Source: Gordionus sp. m RMFG-2023 (lineage: Eukaryota > Nematomorpha > Gordioida > Chordodea > Parachordodidae). From it: a stretch of DNA of 64,000 nt. The translations under genes were made by a program, and so were the position numbers. Under the pieces are notes generated by a model. It was not told where the DNA came from. It saw only the letters and a list, made by a program, of their open reading frames with translations, and searched no databases. This document shows positions 48,001 to 59,742 of the stretch, piece after piece. The DNA is taken from assembly GCF_954871325.1 (NCBI RefSeq), contig NC_088777.1, positions 5,768,509 to 5,832,508 on the forward strand. Reading direction: 5' to 3'. Positions within the stretch are counted from its first letter, which is position 1. Every line of letters starts with the position of its first letter.

Positions 48001-49142
48001 AAAAATACAGCATATTTTATATACTCCGTCATGAATTCATGCTAATTATGAATTCGGGTTTAAGGTATATCTTTGATTTTACTGGCCAACCAACGATTAA
48101 TTGCGATAGCAAATCGTTGCCCTAGGAAAATTCTTTGGGTTGGTCTCTCATTTCACTGATCTAGTTTTTTTCAAAATGTTTGAGCCTTGATACCAAAAGA
48201 GTGGAGCAGTGACTGTTTTTTTTATAACCGGTTCTTTAGGCTGTGCTTAAATATCGAAAAATTCGATTTAGAAACTTGTTAAGATTTATCGAAAAAAAGA
48301 AGAAATAATATTTTTTAATAAAAATAAAATAATCTCTAAAAATATAATTCTAGAAAATTTTAAAAATTTATCATGCGTTTTCATTAAAATTTTGAAACTT
48401 ATGAAAGTTATAAAACTTTTCGAATTTTTTAAAAAAGATTTTGGAATATATATTAAAATTGTATTAAACATTTATGAAATGTAATCAAATAAAGTGAAAA
48501 AAAAATCGCCATATTGCATCTGCGTTTAGTATAATACACTTGCAGTAATAGATTTTATAGTTAATTGCTGTAAATTACATGATACGAATTATAATATATG
48601 AATCAAGGTAATCTGGCCTCAATTTCAAGAATCGTATATATTTTTTTTAAAAATTATTTAAATTTTTTAAATATGTTTTAGGCACAATGAAAGATTGAAA
48701 AAATTGTACTTGAGTTTCTGTTGGGAAATGAGCGATGATGGATTTCAATTTATTCTCAATAATTGCCCGTAAAAATGTTTGATTAATTTTATTACTAATA
48801 CTAATACTACCAATCCTCATGATGAGTCGCAATTTTTTATTGCGCCCTCATTTTTGTTAAATCACAGGTATTTGAAATAAAAAAAACTAATTATTTATTT
48901 ATTTATTTTTATATAGCCCGTTTTTTTTGACTTATTTATTTTTTAAAAATAAATTTTAATTATATTTTTATTGCACCTTAAGGAATCTCGAATTGTTAGA
49001 ACTGGCGGGCCTCAATCGTTTGTCCTGGTTACACGTTCCCGATATACCTGTAAAATTGCCGAAATTGAAATACCTTGACTTGAGGCAATGCAACACAGTA
49101 AAAAAAAATATAACCCTCCTACACGATTTTGTTATAATTTAG
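39045..49142 (+). CDS. F-box and leucine-rich repeat protein (FBXL type)
   Basis: Likely substrate receptor of an SCF ubiquitin ligase. Exons placed in phase: 39045-39817, 45696-45870, 46481-46637, [one or more unplaced], 48682-48768 and 48983-49142. Exon 1 carries an F-box (LPPDIIYEILKYFSPQE ... NPLLWKDLNF, roughly residues 45-90) and then cysteine-type LRRs (LKYLDVSYCYGINESSVE). The second exon continues the LRR ladder (LIKLEVDGSYISDKS, CKKLEILLFHTACKLTD). The third has LKHLKFARCKKFTEIG and LEAIDFSECKAFTD; the fourth LKKLYLSFCWEMSDDG; the last LELLELAGLNRLS and LKYLDLRQC before the stop. Phases 46637 (1) and 48682 (2) do not match, so an exon between them is missing from this model. The start at the ATG 39045 is the first good one, but the frame is open upstream. 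Which FBXL it equals is not clear. Intron 1 carries a 4.6-kb Mutator-like element. Confidence 0.87.
40673..41665 (+). repeat. Left terminal inverted repeat of the MULE
   Basis: Inverted match of 44345-45314, with outer CCCCGGAAAA minisatellite to about 40935. Confidence 0.85.
42230..42565 (-). mobile_element. Fragment of the CAGTGTGACAA-ended transposon inside the MULE
   Basis: Inverted match to 53867-54205: CCCCAAAACGAAATTCTTTACC, ATTCTGCACCAAAACTTG and the terminus CTTGTCACACAG all recur in reverse orientation there. It is a partial copy, lacking the coding part. Confidence 0.8.
42641..43282 (+). pseudogene. MULE transposase, C-terminal part
   Basis: Frame from 42641 reads INIQGCFYHLTQSTHRKIQE and LAFLPIHDVKRGMEYL. 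After a shift near 42835-42865 the frame 42827-43282 continues with FPPETWNVFNVT, NRTNNVCEGWNNRFKHIVG and a KRIYATKQ-like tail. RTNNxxEGWNxxF is the signature that follows the MULE DDE core in FLYWCH-associated transposases of invertebrates. The amino-terminal zinc finger and first catalytic residues are not recognised upstream. Confidence 0.85.
44345..45314 (-). repeat. Right terminal inverted repeat of the MULE
   Basis: Inverted match of 40673-41665. The match is high through the CTAAACCTACTCATTAAACG stretch, indicating a young element or recent homogenisation. Confidence 0.85.
45884..45985. mobile_element. ~98-bp palindromic MITE copy
   Basis: Begins TTAACCCTGCATTCAC, ends CGCTAACTGTGAATTCAG, with core AAAATATGCTGTATTTTTTG. 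It lies directly after the F-box exon 45696-45870. Confidence 0.75.
47506..47607. repeat. Terminal fragment of a hAT-like element, inverted
   Basis: Ends ATATCGGCACAGCCCTATA, the reverse complement of the end at 21925, with GATACCGATCCGA subterminal words. The opposite end was not found. Confidence 0.55.
47955..48062. mobile_element. ~100-bp palindromic MITE copy
   Basis: TTACCCCTCATTTAGTTAG at the left, TTCATGCTAATTATGAATTCGGGTTTAA at the right in pieces, and core ATACAGCATATTTT. Same family as 45884-45985, more decayed. Confidence 0.68.
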
Positions 49143-49185
49143 GGAGAGACGCACAGATAACCACCATTTTAACCGATACGACTAG

Positions 49186-49300
49186 TGTTCTGTATCAGGC
49201 CTAATTTTTCAAACCCGGCCCGGCCCGAATTTTTTTAAAAAAGTTTTGCCGGCCCGGCCCCTCGAATTTATTTAAATATAGAAATTAATTTTTATAATTA
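49186..49300. repeat. CCGGCCCGGCCC-type transposon end
   Basis: CAGGCCTAATTTTTCAAACC followed by CCGGCCCGGCCC words. The reverse complement of 60950-61095 is homologous (CTAGTG.TCTG.ATC..GCCTAAT). These G+C islands in AT-rich DNA are typical of one hAT-like terminus class; the other end of this copy is not seen. Confidence 0.5.
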
Positions 49301-49603
49301 CTCAAAATAAAAACATATTTTATATGGCATCTAGTTTCTATAAGCGCAATCAAATATTTTTATTTTACATAAAAAATTCAATATAAAAATTGATTAATTT
49401 AGACATATTTAGAAAAACGCGTATTTTTAAAAATTTATGAAGATTATTTTTCAATTTTCAGTATTGGTTAAAATTGAAAGTCTCAGCTAATACTGACCAA
49501 AACAGTGAGTATCGATCTTTTCTGATTTTAGGTTATCTATCAACTTGGCTTAATGTACCACATGATGAACTCATTATATTAATATACTCGAAAAAGAAAC
49601 ATC

Positions 49604-49701
49604 TCTTATTCGTTAAGTCAGCGCAAATTCGCGGCAAAGTATACATAGTATGTATTTTTGTTATTATCGCGCGAATTCGCGCTGACTGTTAACGAGGAGT
49701 T
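49604..49701. mobile_element. ~98-bp palindromic MITE copy
   Basis: GTCAGCGCAAATTCGCGGCAAA at the left mirrors GCGCGAATTCGCGCTGAC at the right; the right flank GTTAACGAGGAGTTA is the reverse of TTAACTCCTCGTTAAC. Same family as 47955. Confidence 0.72.
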
Positions 49702-51445
49702 ATGCGGTATCTGCTATATTGAAGGTTCCCTAGAACTTAATTTTTAATAAAAATTCCACTCCTTTTTTATTTTTTCCTAAAGCTATACCCAATTAATTAC
49801 ATGCATATTTTTTTACTCGTTATTTACCCTAGCTATCGATCGAATTTTAAAAAAATTTTAACTAGCTATTTTTCTAAATTTTGAAAATATTCATAAAAAT
49901 TACAAAAGATTTACTTATAAAAGACTTATTTTAAAATAATTTGATCAAAAAATCACTTCTTCAAAATATTCATGTAAAAAAATAGAAAAACGGTAATGTT
50001 GACAATTCGTGAATTATTAAGTTCACTCAATTTAACAGTAAAAAAATTATCTATTTTGGTCTCTGGGTTGAGCTATTTTTTATAGGTTATAACCTTGAAC
50101 ATTTAATAGTTTTCTGTTAGAAATTTGGTATAGCCGTTTTTATTATGGCTCATTAGCAATTGTATAATACCACCCCCCCCCCCTCCCCTTCCTTGACTTC
50201 ACAATGTCCACTGTTAGGTGGAAAAGATTGTTCAGAACTCCAATAATTATAAATACATTGATCAATCAGATGAAAAAATATTTACCTTATCTGAGATACA
50301 TTTTTTAGGCTAAGGGGCATATCAGTGCATTTTAGTAATGGTATTTAAAAAATACAATTAAACTATACGATAATTTTAAATATTTTATTACCTTAAAATA
50401 TTGTATTCGGAATTAGTATCGAAATATCGACATTTTTGGAATGATATTTTTCAACGCTTCTTAATCTGGTATGCTATCTTTTAACATTGTACGCTCTAAC
50501 ATTCTGGAACCTCATATACATATCGTTTTTTTTGTAAAACTGTCTATCTTTTTTAAAATGAAAAAAAAAACAATAGTGGATTGACGATGACATTGTCAAG
50601 ATAGTGCACAAGATGCCAAATTTGATGGTAATAAACTTTTTAGGATACGAAGTATATCAAAAACCTGGTATCGGAATAATCCATAGCCCTCGCCGATTTT
50701 GTGAATAAAATATATATTTTTAAATTTAAATATTAGAATTGATAATAATACATAATATTTATAACTAGCAAAAATAAAATTTTAAATAATAATTTCATAT
50801 AAAAATATATATGATTTAGAAGATTAAAACTGTCATTAAAGGATGAATTTATTATTATAATTTATTTCAATTTGTAATTATTGTAAAAAAATTTCGGCAA
50901 CACTTGTGTGCGACAGAACTAAAAAGATAACAAAAATCGGATCGGGCAGCACTTTCGTGTGTCAGGTCATACTGTAAATATAGGTCATACTGTAAATATA
51001 GGTCATACTGTAAATATAAAACAGACAGAACTTCCTTGCCTCTGGTCTTGCTGTAAAAATAATATAGTTAAGGTCGCTTAGATAAGAGCCGCCTCACTTA
51101 AGAAGACTTTGGGTAATTCACTTTTTATATTCAGCCACCTTACTTAAGAGGATTTTGGCAATTCTTTTAGCTCTTCACGTTTATAATAATATATAAAGAT
51201 AACACACAATTTAAAGTCTAAAATAATTTGTTGTTAAGTGATACTCTTTTTTTTTGCAGATGATTTCCAAATACAAGTTTTATATATGCGACAGAATATT
51301 TATAATTTTTCACTAGAGAAAAATAATATATATAATAATTTTAAACAAAATAATATGATTTTACCTTATGTCTTATACTTGCACAATTTGAAAAATAAAT
51401 TTATTAAATAATCTTCTCAATAAAAATAAATATATTAGTCTTGAT
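49702..51445. other. Intergenic, only low-complexity features
   Basis: No gene is supported. There is a run of Cs at about 50171-50181. At 50965-51020 an 18-bp unit (AGGTCATACTGTAAATAT) is repeated three times in tandem. Confidence 0.5.
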
Positions 51446-51960
51446 CAGGGTTTTGATCCGTTAAGAATAGCGGTTCGTTTTGGGTTTTAGTTTAAAATTT
51501 TATAAAGATTTTCCATTTCGATTTTTTTGAAAAAATTCATAGGTTCGGTTTGGTTTATAAATTATAAAGGTTCTTTTCGGTTTATTTCTGTTTTTATAAA
51601 TATAATTTTAAAAAAATGTAATCAAACCATATATATTAATCTTAGAGAAATCTTTTTATAATTACTTAATTTAACCATGATAATTTAATAGATATTTTTA
51701 TTAAACTTAGTAAATATAAATTAGACAAATTAATATTTTTTATTTCATAAATAAAAGATAATAACAAACATGTGCAAATACAATGAGGAACAAAATAAAG
51801 CATAAATAATGAAATTTATACTATTTATGTATAAAAAGAGATTTAGAACGGATAACAAAATATTTTTTAATATTTCAGGATTTAATTTAGTTCTATGCGC
51901 AGAGAGTATAAACTTAAGGGTAGAAAATGCTTTCTCTATGGACACCTGCGTAGCTGGAAC
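51446..51960 (-). mobile_element. hAT fragment related to 18493-19054
   Basis: The left end CAGGGTTTTGATCCGTT is hAT-like. Minus strand 51960-51745 reads SIEKAFSTLKFILSAHRTKL, the dimerisation motif, continuing in frame for about 40 more residues. The right end is uncertain; a weak TAGGTCCCTC near 53000 could be its decayed terminus. Confidence 0.65.
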
Positions 51961-53866
51961 TGCTATTAATAGCTAATTTATAAAGTTCTGGCATACTATT
52001 CTTTAAATTTTACCAATAATTCAAAAGATTAATATTTATTTCTAATCTTAATATATTATCAATGACCAAATTAGGTATTCTATTTCTATACATTTATTCG
52101 CCAACTTTAATACTTCAACATCATCTTAATTATCTTTCGAATGTGAACACATGCATAGTATCTAGAATTTCAATTTAAATTTTGTATTAATTTCCAAGTT
52201 TTAGAAAGATATTTTGGCGATCTTTTTCTTCAAATGTTAAAAATACATTATCTTGGGTTAAAATATATAGCTGGGCAAAAAACGACATTTTTCAAATTTA
52301 TTTTTCGTGCTACCTAAATTATTAACAAGTATTATTAAAAGCTAATTAATAACTAATATTATATAAGAATAAACTTTAAATTTAGCCAAGAATAGTTTTG
52401 TGTGATTTTAATATTATATCTTATCTAATTAATTGGTAATTTGCCTTAAATCGAGTGTTTAAAGTAAAGACAATAAACTTGGTATTGATGATATGTTTAT
52501 AATATAAAAAAATTTTTTCGGTTCATCCGGTGGTAAATATTATTTTATTTTAATCATATTTATTTACAGGTATAACTTACATGAAAGAAATTAAGCTTAA
52601 AATCAGCCATCACCCACCTTTAAAGTAATTAAATTATACTGTAGTTCTCGGGTATAGTCTTTTTCTTTGCCACTCCTTTTAAATTAAAGCCTATAGAGGT
52701 TTAAGCAACTTTTTTCGAAATGTTGTGCCTACAAGTACGTACGGCTTGCCCACAAACGTGTAAAGAACTTCTCATCTTTTTCCCAAATTTTATTTAATCC
52801 AATTAGATGGAAATGAGAAATACCTAGCGTAGCTCTGTTGTACCTACAACGTTTAGAGGGCGTATGCGCTTTATGACGTATGACGTACGTAAATTGAAAA
52901 GAAATTACGAATTTAAAAATTGCCCCCAAGGAAAATTAAAATTTCCGATTTAGGTTAATAATTTAAAATTAATTATTTTTTAAAACCGGTTTAAAACAGT
53001 TAGGTCCCTCTTTTTATATTGTATCATTGATTATTTAGTAATTTTATGAATCTATTAATAATAATTATAATATATTTCGTCTTAAGACTTATCTTTGGCT
53101 TATATTTCATTTCTTTAAAAATACTTTTGGTTCACTTTTTTTTATACATAAATGTTTTTTTTTAAAAATGTATAAATTATGATGAATAGTTTTAGTTTAA
53201 AAATATCAACTTTTACATTCTTTCTTTCAAATTATTGTTTAAGATATATGCCTACATTTTTGTCGGTCAGGGAGTGGGGGAGGGGAGGACTTAGAGGGAT
53301 ATTTTTTATGATATATATATTTTCTATAGTATAATTGTATATTAGAGTTATATTATAAGGTTCTTATTTTTATTATGTGTCTAAACATATTTTGGATGAT
53401 ATTCCTTACATCCCACTATTGAGGGGGAGGGAACATTAGATCGGGTAGCATTGTTTCACTAAGATAAGACAGGGGCCCACTATACCATGGGGAAGTATCA
53501 ATGTGAATTTGCAAACATCAATTAAGGCAAATAAATAATAATTCTTCAGTGCAGGGTTTCAGATCGAAACCTAGCAGCCATATAATTTTCTAAACCGCAA
53601 CCAACTGATATGAAGAAAAATCTATGTGCCCAAGTTTAAAATCAATATATTAAACCGAGAATTTGAATATAATTGTATAATGAGAGGGAGGAGTTCCATC
53701 CATTCAGGTTGAATTTTTACACACCACTAACAGTAAATGTATCGGTAGCAATACAAAAACATATTAAAAGTCATAAGTAAAAACATATTTTATATATATA
53801 TTTTAAGATTACAATATTCAACATTATTTAAATGAAATATTTGTCATACAATATTATAACGTAATA
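51961..53866. other. Intergenic, nothing supported
   Basis: AT-rich sequence with no recognised protein or repeat boundary. A minus-strand frame at 52929-52729 is open for 66 codons, but nothing is recognisable in it. Confidence 0.4.
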
Positions 53867-55830
53867 CAGTGTGACAAGAAAAATGGGAAAAGAAAATAAA
53901 AACAAGTTTTGGTGCAGAATTTGACGCTGAGTTCGAATCCGTTTTTCAAATTTTTCCTACACGTCAAATTTTAAAAATATTACCGTATAAAGACAACTTT
54001 TTAAATCTCAAAAATGGTAAAATTAAATCTATATTCAGATATATTTGAAAACATATCGAATAAAAATCCCTGAACATTGGTGATAGTGTTAAACTTATAT
54101 TTCTTTATAAATTAACTAATTTTTATAATTTTTTTATCGATTTGTTTTTGAGAAAAATGGTAAAGAATTTCGTTTTGGGGACTTAAGTTTTCAATTTCAA
54201 TTACTATCAAAATTATAAACTTAGGAAGATAAATTTTATATAATTTTGCTTCAAATATGCTCAAGATTATATATTAATTCTAATTATGTTTCAAAAGTAT
54301 TCTATGCCATGAAAATTCAACCAAAATCTATAAATTAATAAAGTTAGTACAGATATTTTCGAACCTTTTAATTTGTACACTGTTATTGAATTTTCTCTGT
54401 ATAAAGCATTATTAAAGTAAAATTAAGGTAATATTTATCTTTTTTAGTTGTATTTAGTAATATTTTATGCATTTATGATCAATACCAAAATAAGATATCT
54501 GTACCCACTTTTTTAATTTGTACTCTTTTTGAATTGAGCATTTTTGAAGCAAAATTCATTTAAAATGCAATATTGGTAATTTTTTTATTAATATTTATCT
54601 TTTTTAGATGTATTTAAGAATATTTGTTTTTTTAATCAATTTATATCAAAATATATGATTTTCCAATGGAGTACCTTGAACCTGTAGTATGGGCAATAAA
54701 TAATAATGCCAAATAACGAATAGGAAGAAAGGAGAAGAATTATTTTTTTTCGCACTTAATTTTTCATAAACATTTAATTTCTTTCATTAATTTTTTTTTA
54801 AATTGGATTTTAAATATTATTCCAATTCCCTCCTTATATAATATTCTACAAAAAATTAATGCCGAGGTCCCCTTGTTTAAAGTGTGTCTCACTTTGTTAC
54901 TACAAAAATGCCAATTTCTCCAATCATTCAAAGGATTTAGGAAATTTATTACAATATTCCACTCTGCAATTTGGATAAACCATTTGCCCCTAATTACATA
55001 TGTAAAACATGTTATAATTCTTTTAATTCCTGGGTAAATGGAAAACAGTCATATTTGCCTTATTCGAAACCTGCATTTTGGCACGTAGTAATAAATCATT
55101 CGTGGGATTGTTATTTTTGCTCAATTACTAGATTTGGTTTAACAAAATAAATAAGAAAAAAATTCGTTATCCTGAAATTTCGACGGTTGTTTATCTGGTA
55201 AAATATAATATGCATACAACAGTTCCTTTTTTTAATAATTCGCAACTGGAAAAATTACGTTGCCAGGACAATGACATCATCCCGAAGAGGACGCCATTTA
55301 TGTCACAAGAGCAACTAAATGACATAACCAGAAATTTACAACTTTCAAAAAGAAAGCCGGAATTTTTAGCCTCCAAGGCTATTTTAAAATTTAAAAAAAT
55401 GGAGTTCGAACTTCATACCGATTCCGTGGAGCATAGTTTAAAAATTTATTATCTTACGAAAATTTTTTATACTATTCCAACAATCTAGGTCAACTTTTTT
55501 TACAACTTAATATAGAATTGGTGCCCGATGAATGGCGCTTGTTCATTGATTCAAGCAAAAACAGCTTGAAAGCAGTTTTGTGTAAATATAATAAATATAG
55601 GTTGTTTAAAAATTGAGTAAGGATTTTATAAAAAAAATGCTGCAAAATTTAAGATATTTTTTTTAATTGTAGGGAAACCTTCAAAAAGTGCTAAAAATGA
55701 CCTTTTTGGCCACTTTACCTAAAATAAATAAAAAACCTGACAACGGATTTAGAATATGCATAAAAACTGTCCTAAAATATGTTTATTTTATTTTCTCCCA
55801 AAAAATCAAATCGAAATTTGTCACACAGTG
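53867..55830 (+). mobile_element. CAGTGTGACAA-ended DNA transposon carrying a dispersed invertebrate gene family
   Basis: Left end CAGTGTGACAAG and right end TTGTCACACAGTG are imperfect inverted repeats, each flanked by TA. Inside, plus-strand pieces match a protein family that is multicopy in many invertebrate genomes: YICKTCYNSFNSWVNGK, HSWDCYFCSITRFGL, MSQEQLNDITRNLQLSK and ELVPDEWRLFIDSSKNSLKA. The pieces are in the expected order but in different frames with several stops. Family function is not known to me; the arrangement supports a mobile origin. A partial inverted copy lies in the MULE. Confidence 0.72.
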
Positions 55831-56154
55831 TAATTTAAAGTTCATGAAAGGTTTATAAAAATAAACAAATTTATATTATTTGGTACTTTTTAAAATTGTA
55901 AAATTTAATTAAACTTTATTTTTCGCTTATAATTTTCTATTTTTAATTTTTTTCTTTATATTTTTTGTTACTTTTCTTTTCTTTTGTTTTAATTTATAAT
56001 TGATTTATTTAATTAATAGAGTTTAATAAAGGAATTAGAATTAATATTATGGTTTCAAATGATAATTTTATTATTTAATTTTCTTTCTATTTTATTTAGA
56101 AAGGGATCAAAAATCTTGTTTTTTCACCAATAATTAACTATTTACATGACTTCA
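55831..56154. other. AT-rich spacer
   Basis: No coding or repeat feature recognised. Confidence 0.4.
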
Positions 56155-56828
56155 CTAGAAAAGCTGCGCAGGGGCTTAAGCCCTTTGAAAATTTGAATAG
56201 CCCCCTGAAGTAAAATTTTTTTTAATGGCTCATTAATATCCCCTTGAACAAAAAATAAATTTTTTTAATTGCCCCCTTAAAGATTTCTTTTATAATTATA
56301 GTGAGTAATATATAGATTTATTATTTAAAAATTAATAAGACTATTTAAATTTTAATTAAATGAATGCTATTTTAATTATTAGATTAGATTAATACAAATA
56401 AATATATTTTCACTATGTCAGCTCGCAATCAAAACTGTGTTAAAAATATAATATCATTATCACTCACTAAATATTATTTTAAAATTAACAGTTGAAGCTT
56501 AATTAACTTTTATTATTTAAATTATTATATAACCCTAATTAAATAAATTTTAATTGAAAATTAACAAATTTAATAAGAGTTCAAAATCACTAATCAACTA
56601 TATTATTGACTCTTAAATTTAATTGCCATGCCTCTTCCTATAATTATTTTCAAGGTCCAAATCCAAATAATTATAAGATATTTATTTATAAAAAGTTAGT
56701 AGACATATAGTTTATAATCCTATATTATATATATAATTGGTTATAAAATATTAGGTAAAATACCACTTTTGCAACATATTTAACTATAATATATCACAGT
56801 TAATATTTTAATAAATTTTACTTATAAA

Positions 56829-57966
56829 TAGGCCTAAAACGAATTATTTGTTATTTGATATTCGATTCGATTCAATTCGATTCGATTCGTATTTTACGAA
56901 TACAAATAACACAATTATTCGATTCGAAATTATTTATATATAAATATTCGTAATTATTCGCAAATATCTATCAGTGCGATTGAGAAAATAGAAACTTATT
57001 ATAACTTAACAAATACTCACACTATAATATCAACAATACTGGATCCTAGACTAAAAATGGAATTCTTTGAGCAACTACCAACTACATATAACATAGACAC
57101 GACAAATCTATTAGAAAAATTTAAAGATGTATATAATGATTACAAAATATAATATCAAATCAACATCAGTTAACCCAATAGTACAGCCGAACATGGATAG
57201 GAATTTTAAACAAAATAACATCGCATCAGTATGTGAGGTGGAGACATATCTTAACGAAATAAGAATCAGTTCAAATAAGAGTCCCTTAGAATGGTGGAGA
57301 TTGCATGGGGATCGTTTTCCTGTGTTGTCGAAAGTGGCAACTAATATATTGTCAATTCAGGGATCTTCGGCTTCATGTGAGCGGTTGTTCTCAACAGGAA
57401 CAAATATGATAATGAAAAATAGAATGTCTTTGAATGAGAAAACTATTAGAAAGACTTTATGCTTAAAAAATTGGATATTATCAAATTCGGATTTACTATA
57501 ATTTTATATTTTTATGTATTATTTCTACTTTTATAAAATGAGATTATTGTACATTTTTAGAAAATTTTAATAAAATTTGAATATTAGATTGAAGAAATAG
57601 TTAAATATTTTTTTATAAGCAATTCTAATGCTAAAAATCGGATATTTTGGTCAATTTGTTTGGTTAACGTTATATGAAATCATTGGGTTTTATTTCGTTT
57701 ATTTTCAATAAATTTTTATATTGTAATGACAATTAGTTTAGAGAATCCTTAAAAGTGTCATCTTTAAACATCTGTAAAAAATTTTTTGCAAAATATTTTA
57801 TAAGCTTTAGAAAAAATTTCGAATCGAATCGAATATTCGACGAATCGAAACGAATAATGATTTTTTTATTCGTACGAATACGAATAGCGCAATTATTCGA
57901 TTCGAATTTTCGAATCGAATATGAATAATAGTATTATTTGATTCGATTCGTTTTTTTGTAGGCCTA
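56829..57966 (+). mobile_element. hAT element D, 1138 bp, palindromic TAGGCCTA ends
   Basis: Begins TAGGCCTAAAACGAAT and ends GTTTTTTTGTAGGCCTA-like. Exact 8-bp duplication CTTATAAA (56821-56828 and 57967-57974). Subterminal ATTCGATTCGA arrays lie at both ends (56855-56960 and 57815-57950). It encodes a transposase fragment and is probably related to the source of element C. Confidence 0.92.
56965..57501 (+). pseudogene. hAT transposase C-terminal half in element D
   Basis: From about 56965 one frame gives IEKIETYYNLTNTHTI and STILDPRLKMEFFEQL. It then shifts into 57127-57501 with EVETYLNEIR, PLEWWRLHGDRFPVLSKV and ASCERLFSTGTNMI, the classical hAT dimerisation region. The zinc finger and first catalytic residue are absent. 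Confidence 0.88.
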
Positions 57967-59085
57967 CTTATAAATACTTATTTTCTTCTTTGAAAAGCAG
58001 TTTTGAGTTAAATTTTTAATACGAATGATATTATTACAAACTACTATTATTTTAAGATATAATATACCAACTAGAGGTGGTGTGACAATATTATATAAAA
58101 TCTTAATTTCTTTGATGACATCACTCAGGTTCTTATTTTATAATTATATAATGTTTATTTATTATGGCATCCTTGCCGTGTAAATAACTCAAGGCTTGAA
58201 TATATTTGCATAATTTTTTATATAGATTTTTAGTGTTTTTGTTTTATTAATTTATTTAACATAATAAATTCTGATATGGATTACCATCGTGAGTGTCATG
58301 GTTATAACTGCAAATTAACCAGCATCTATTATTTGTGTGGCTATGTAATTTAAAACGCTGCTAAGAGCATATGATTGCATATTTTATAAACAATAATTGT
58401 CAACTGTGTAGTCGTTTATATATCATTAAAATGGAAGATAATCTTTTAGAAACTTAAAATCTCACAATTTTTATCTCGATTACTTATATAGCTTCCATCA
58501 TGTCATTTAAGAGGAAGCTCTAACCACGTTATAGTTTTATGATTTGGATTGGTCGTTTATATTCTCTTCTTTATGTATTAATGATTTGGTTAGGCTTATA
58601 AATTTTTCCTTATTAGTCCATTCTATAAAACATTGTCTAAAATGGTAACAGAGAGTTATATTAGTTTCATGATTTTTGTCATTGTAAGTGGCTAAGGATT
58701 ATTTTATATTATTTAGTTTTTTAAAAAACCATTATCAATTAAGGCATATTTAGGAATTAATTAACTTTTTTATCATTTGTAATTCTTTAGACGTAAATTA
58801 TTTTATATTGTAATAACTAGATTTTGTTTTAAAAAATATTATTTTTAGAAATTTTCTGTATTGTTTGAATTATTTATAAGCTAGTTTATGTTGTACGCAT
58901 AATATAATAAATGACAAAATAGAAACTCAGAATACGAGAATTTTAAAAGTATAATAAATTAATATAAAACCCGGCCGAAGGACGTGCAAAATCGGGCCGA
59001 AAGTCAATTTAGGTATGGGTGACTTCGCCCCCATAATATTTTTTAGTTAAGCCCCCTTAGATTGTAAAGGCTAGCGACGCTCCTG

Positions 59086-59742
59086 TACTCTGACACAAAA
59101 TATTTGCAATATTATTTTGTAATCAATATATCTCTATAAAAACTTTCTTTCTTCAATTATTAAGTCTTGATCATTAAAAAAACTTATAATTACAAAAACA
59201 AAATAGGATTTGACGTATAAGATTTTTATTTTTTCACTAACTCGTATTACATATTTCATACTAATTTTGACAAATATATTGCCAAATATTATATATTAAT
59301 TTATAATTAATATTATCAGATATATGAATTTATAACAATTTATACATCTACATTTTATAATTTAATTCACAAAAAAATGAAAAAAAATTTGTATTTGAAT
59401 TCGTCCAATAATAATGTAATCATAATATATTCAAAATACTTTTGTAGTCTAAAATATACTAAATAATATATACAAAATACTTTTGTAGTCTAAAATATAA
59501 ATACTAAATGCCTTCTAAAATATTCAAATTTTAATATTAAGTACAAGTATATTAAAATTACTGCCAAACCCTCTAGAAAAACCACTACATCGTGACGCTA
59601 TCAAAATTTTAAGGAAAACTTAATGACATAATTATATGTCATTCAATGACATATATGTCAATGATGTCATTGGGAAAAACACATATTAATCAACAACGTT
59701 GAACGCTATACATCGTTACCTCTTCCTTTTAAATCCCATTAA
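59086..59742. other. 5' flank of MAK16
   Basis: AT-rich spacer. At about 59622-59680 ATGACATA/TATGTCAT words form overlapping palindromes. No promoter element is recognised. Confidence 0.4.

Larger units (their letters stand above)
56155..59085. mobile_element. hAT element B', internally deleted relative of B
   Basis: The right end CTAGCGACGCTCCTG matches the B terminus. Flank-specific stretches match B in the same order: TTATAAAAAGTTAGTAGACATA-like sequence near 56690 versus 34200, and TATGGCATCC...GTAAATAACTCAAGGC near 58160 versus 36930. The transposase-coding middle of B is missing. Element D is inserted at 56829. The left boundary near 56155 is approximate. Confidence 0.7.

Noticed and set aside
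50965-51020. Regulatory operator array
   Set aside because: Three perfect 18-bp tandem copies are better explained as a microsatellite; no gene nearby.
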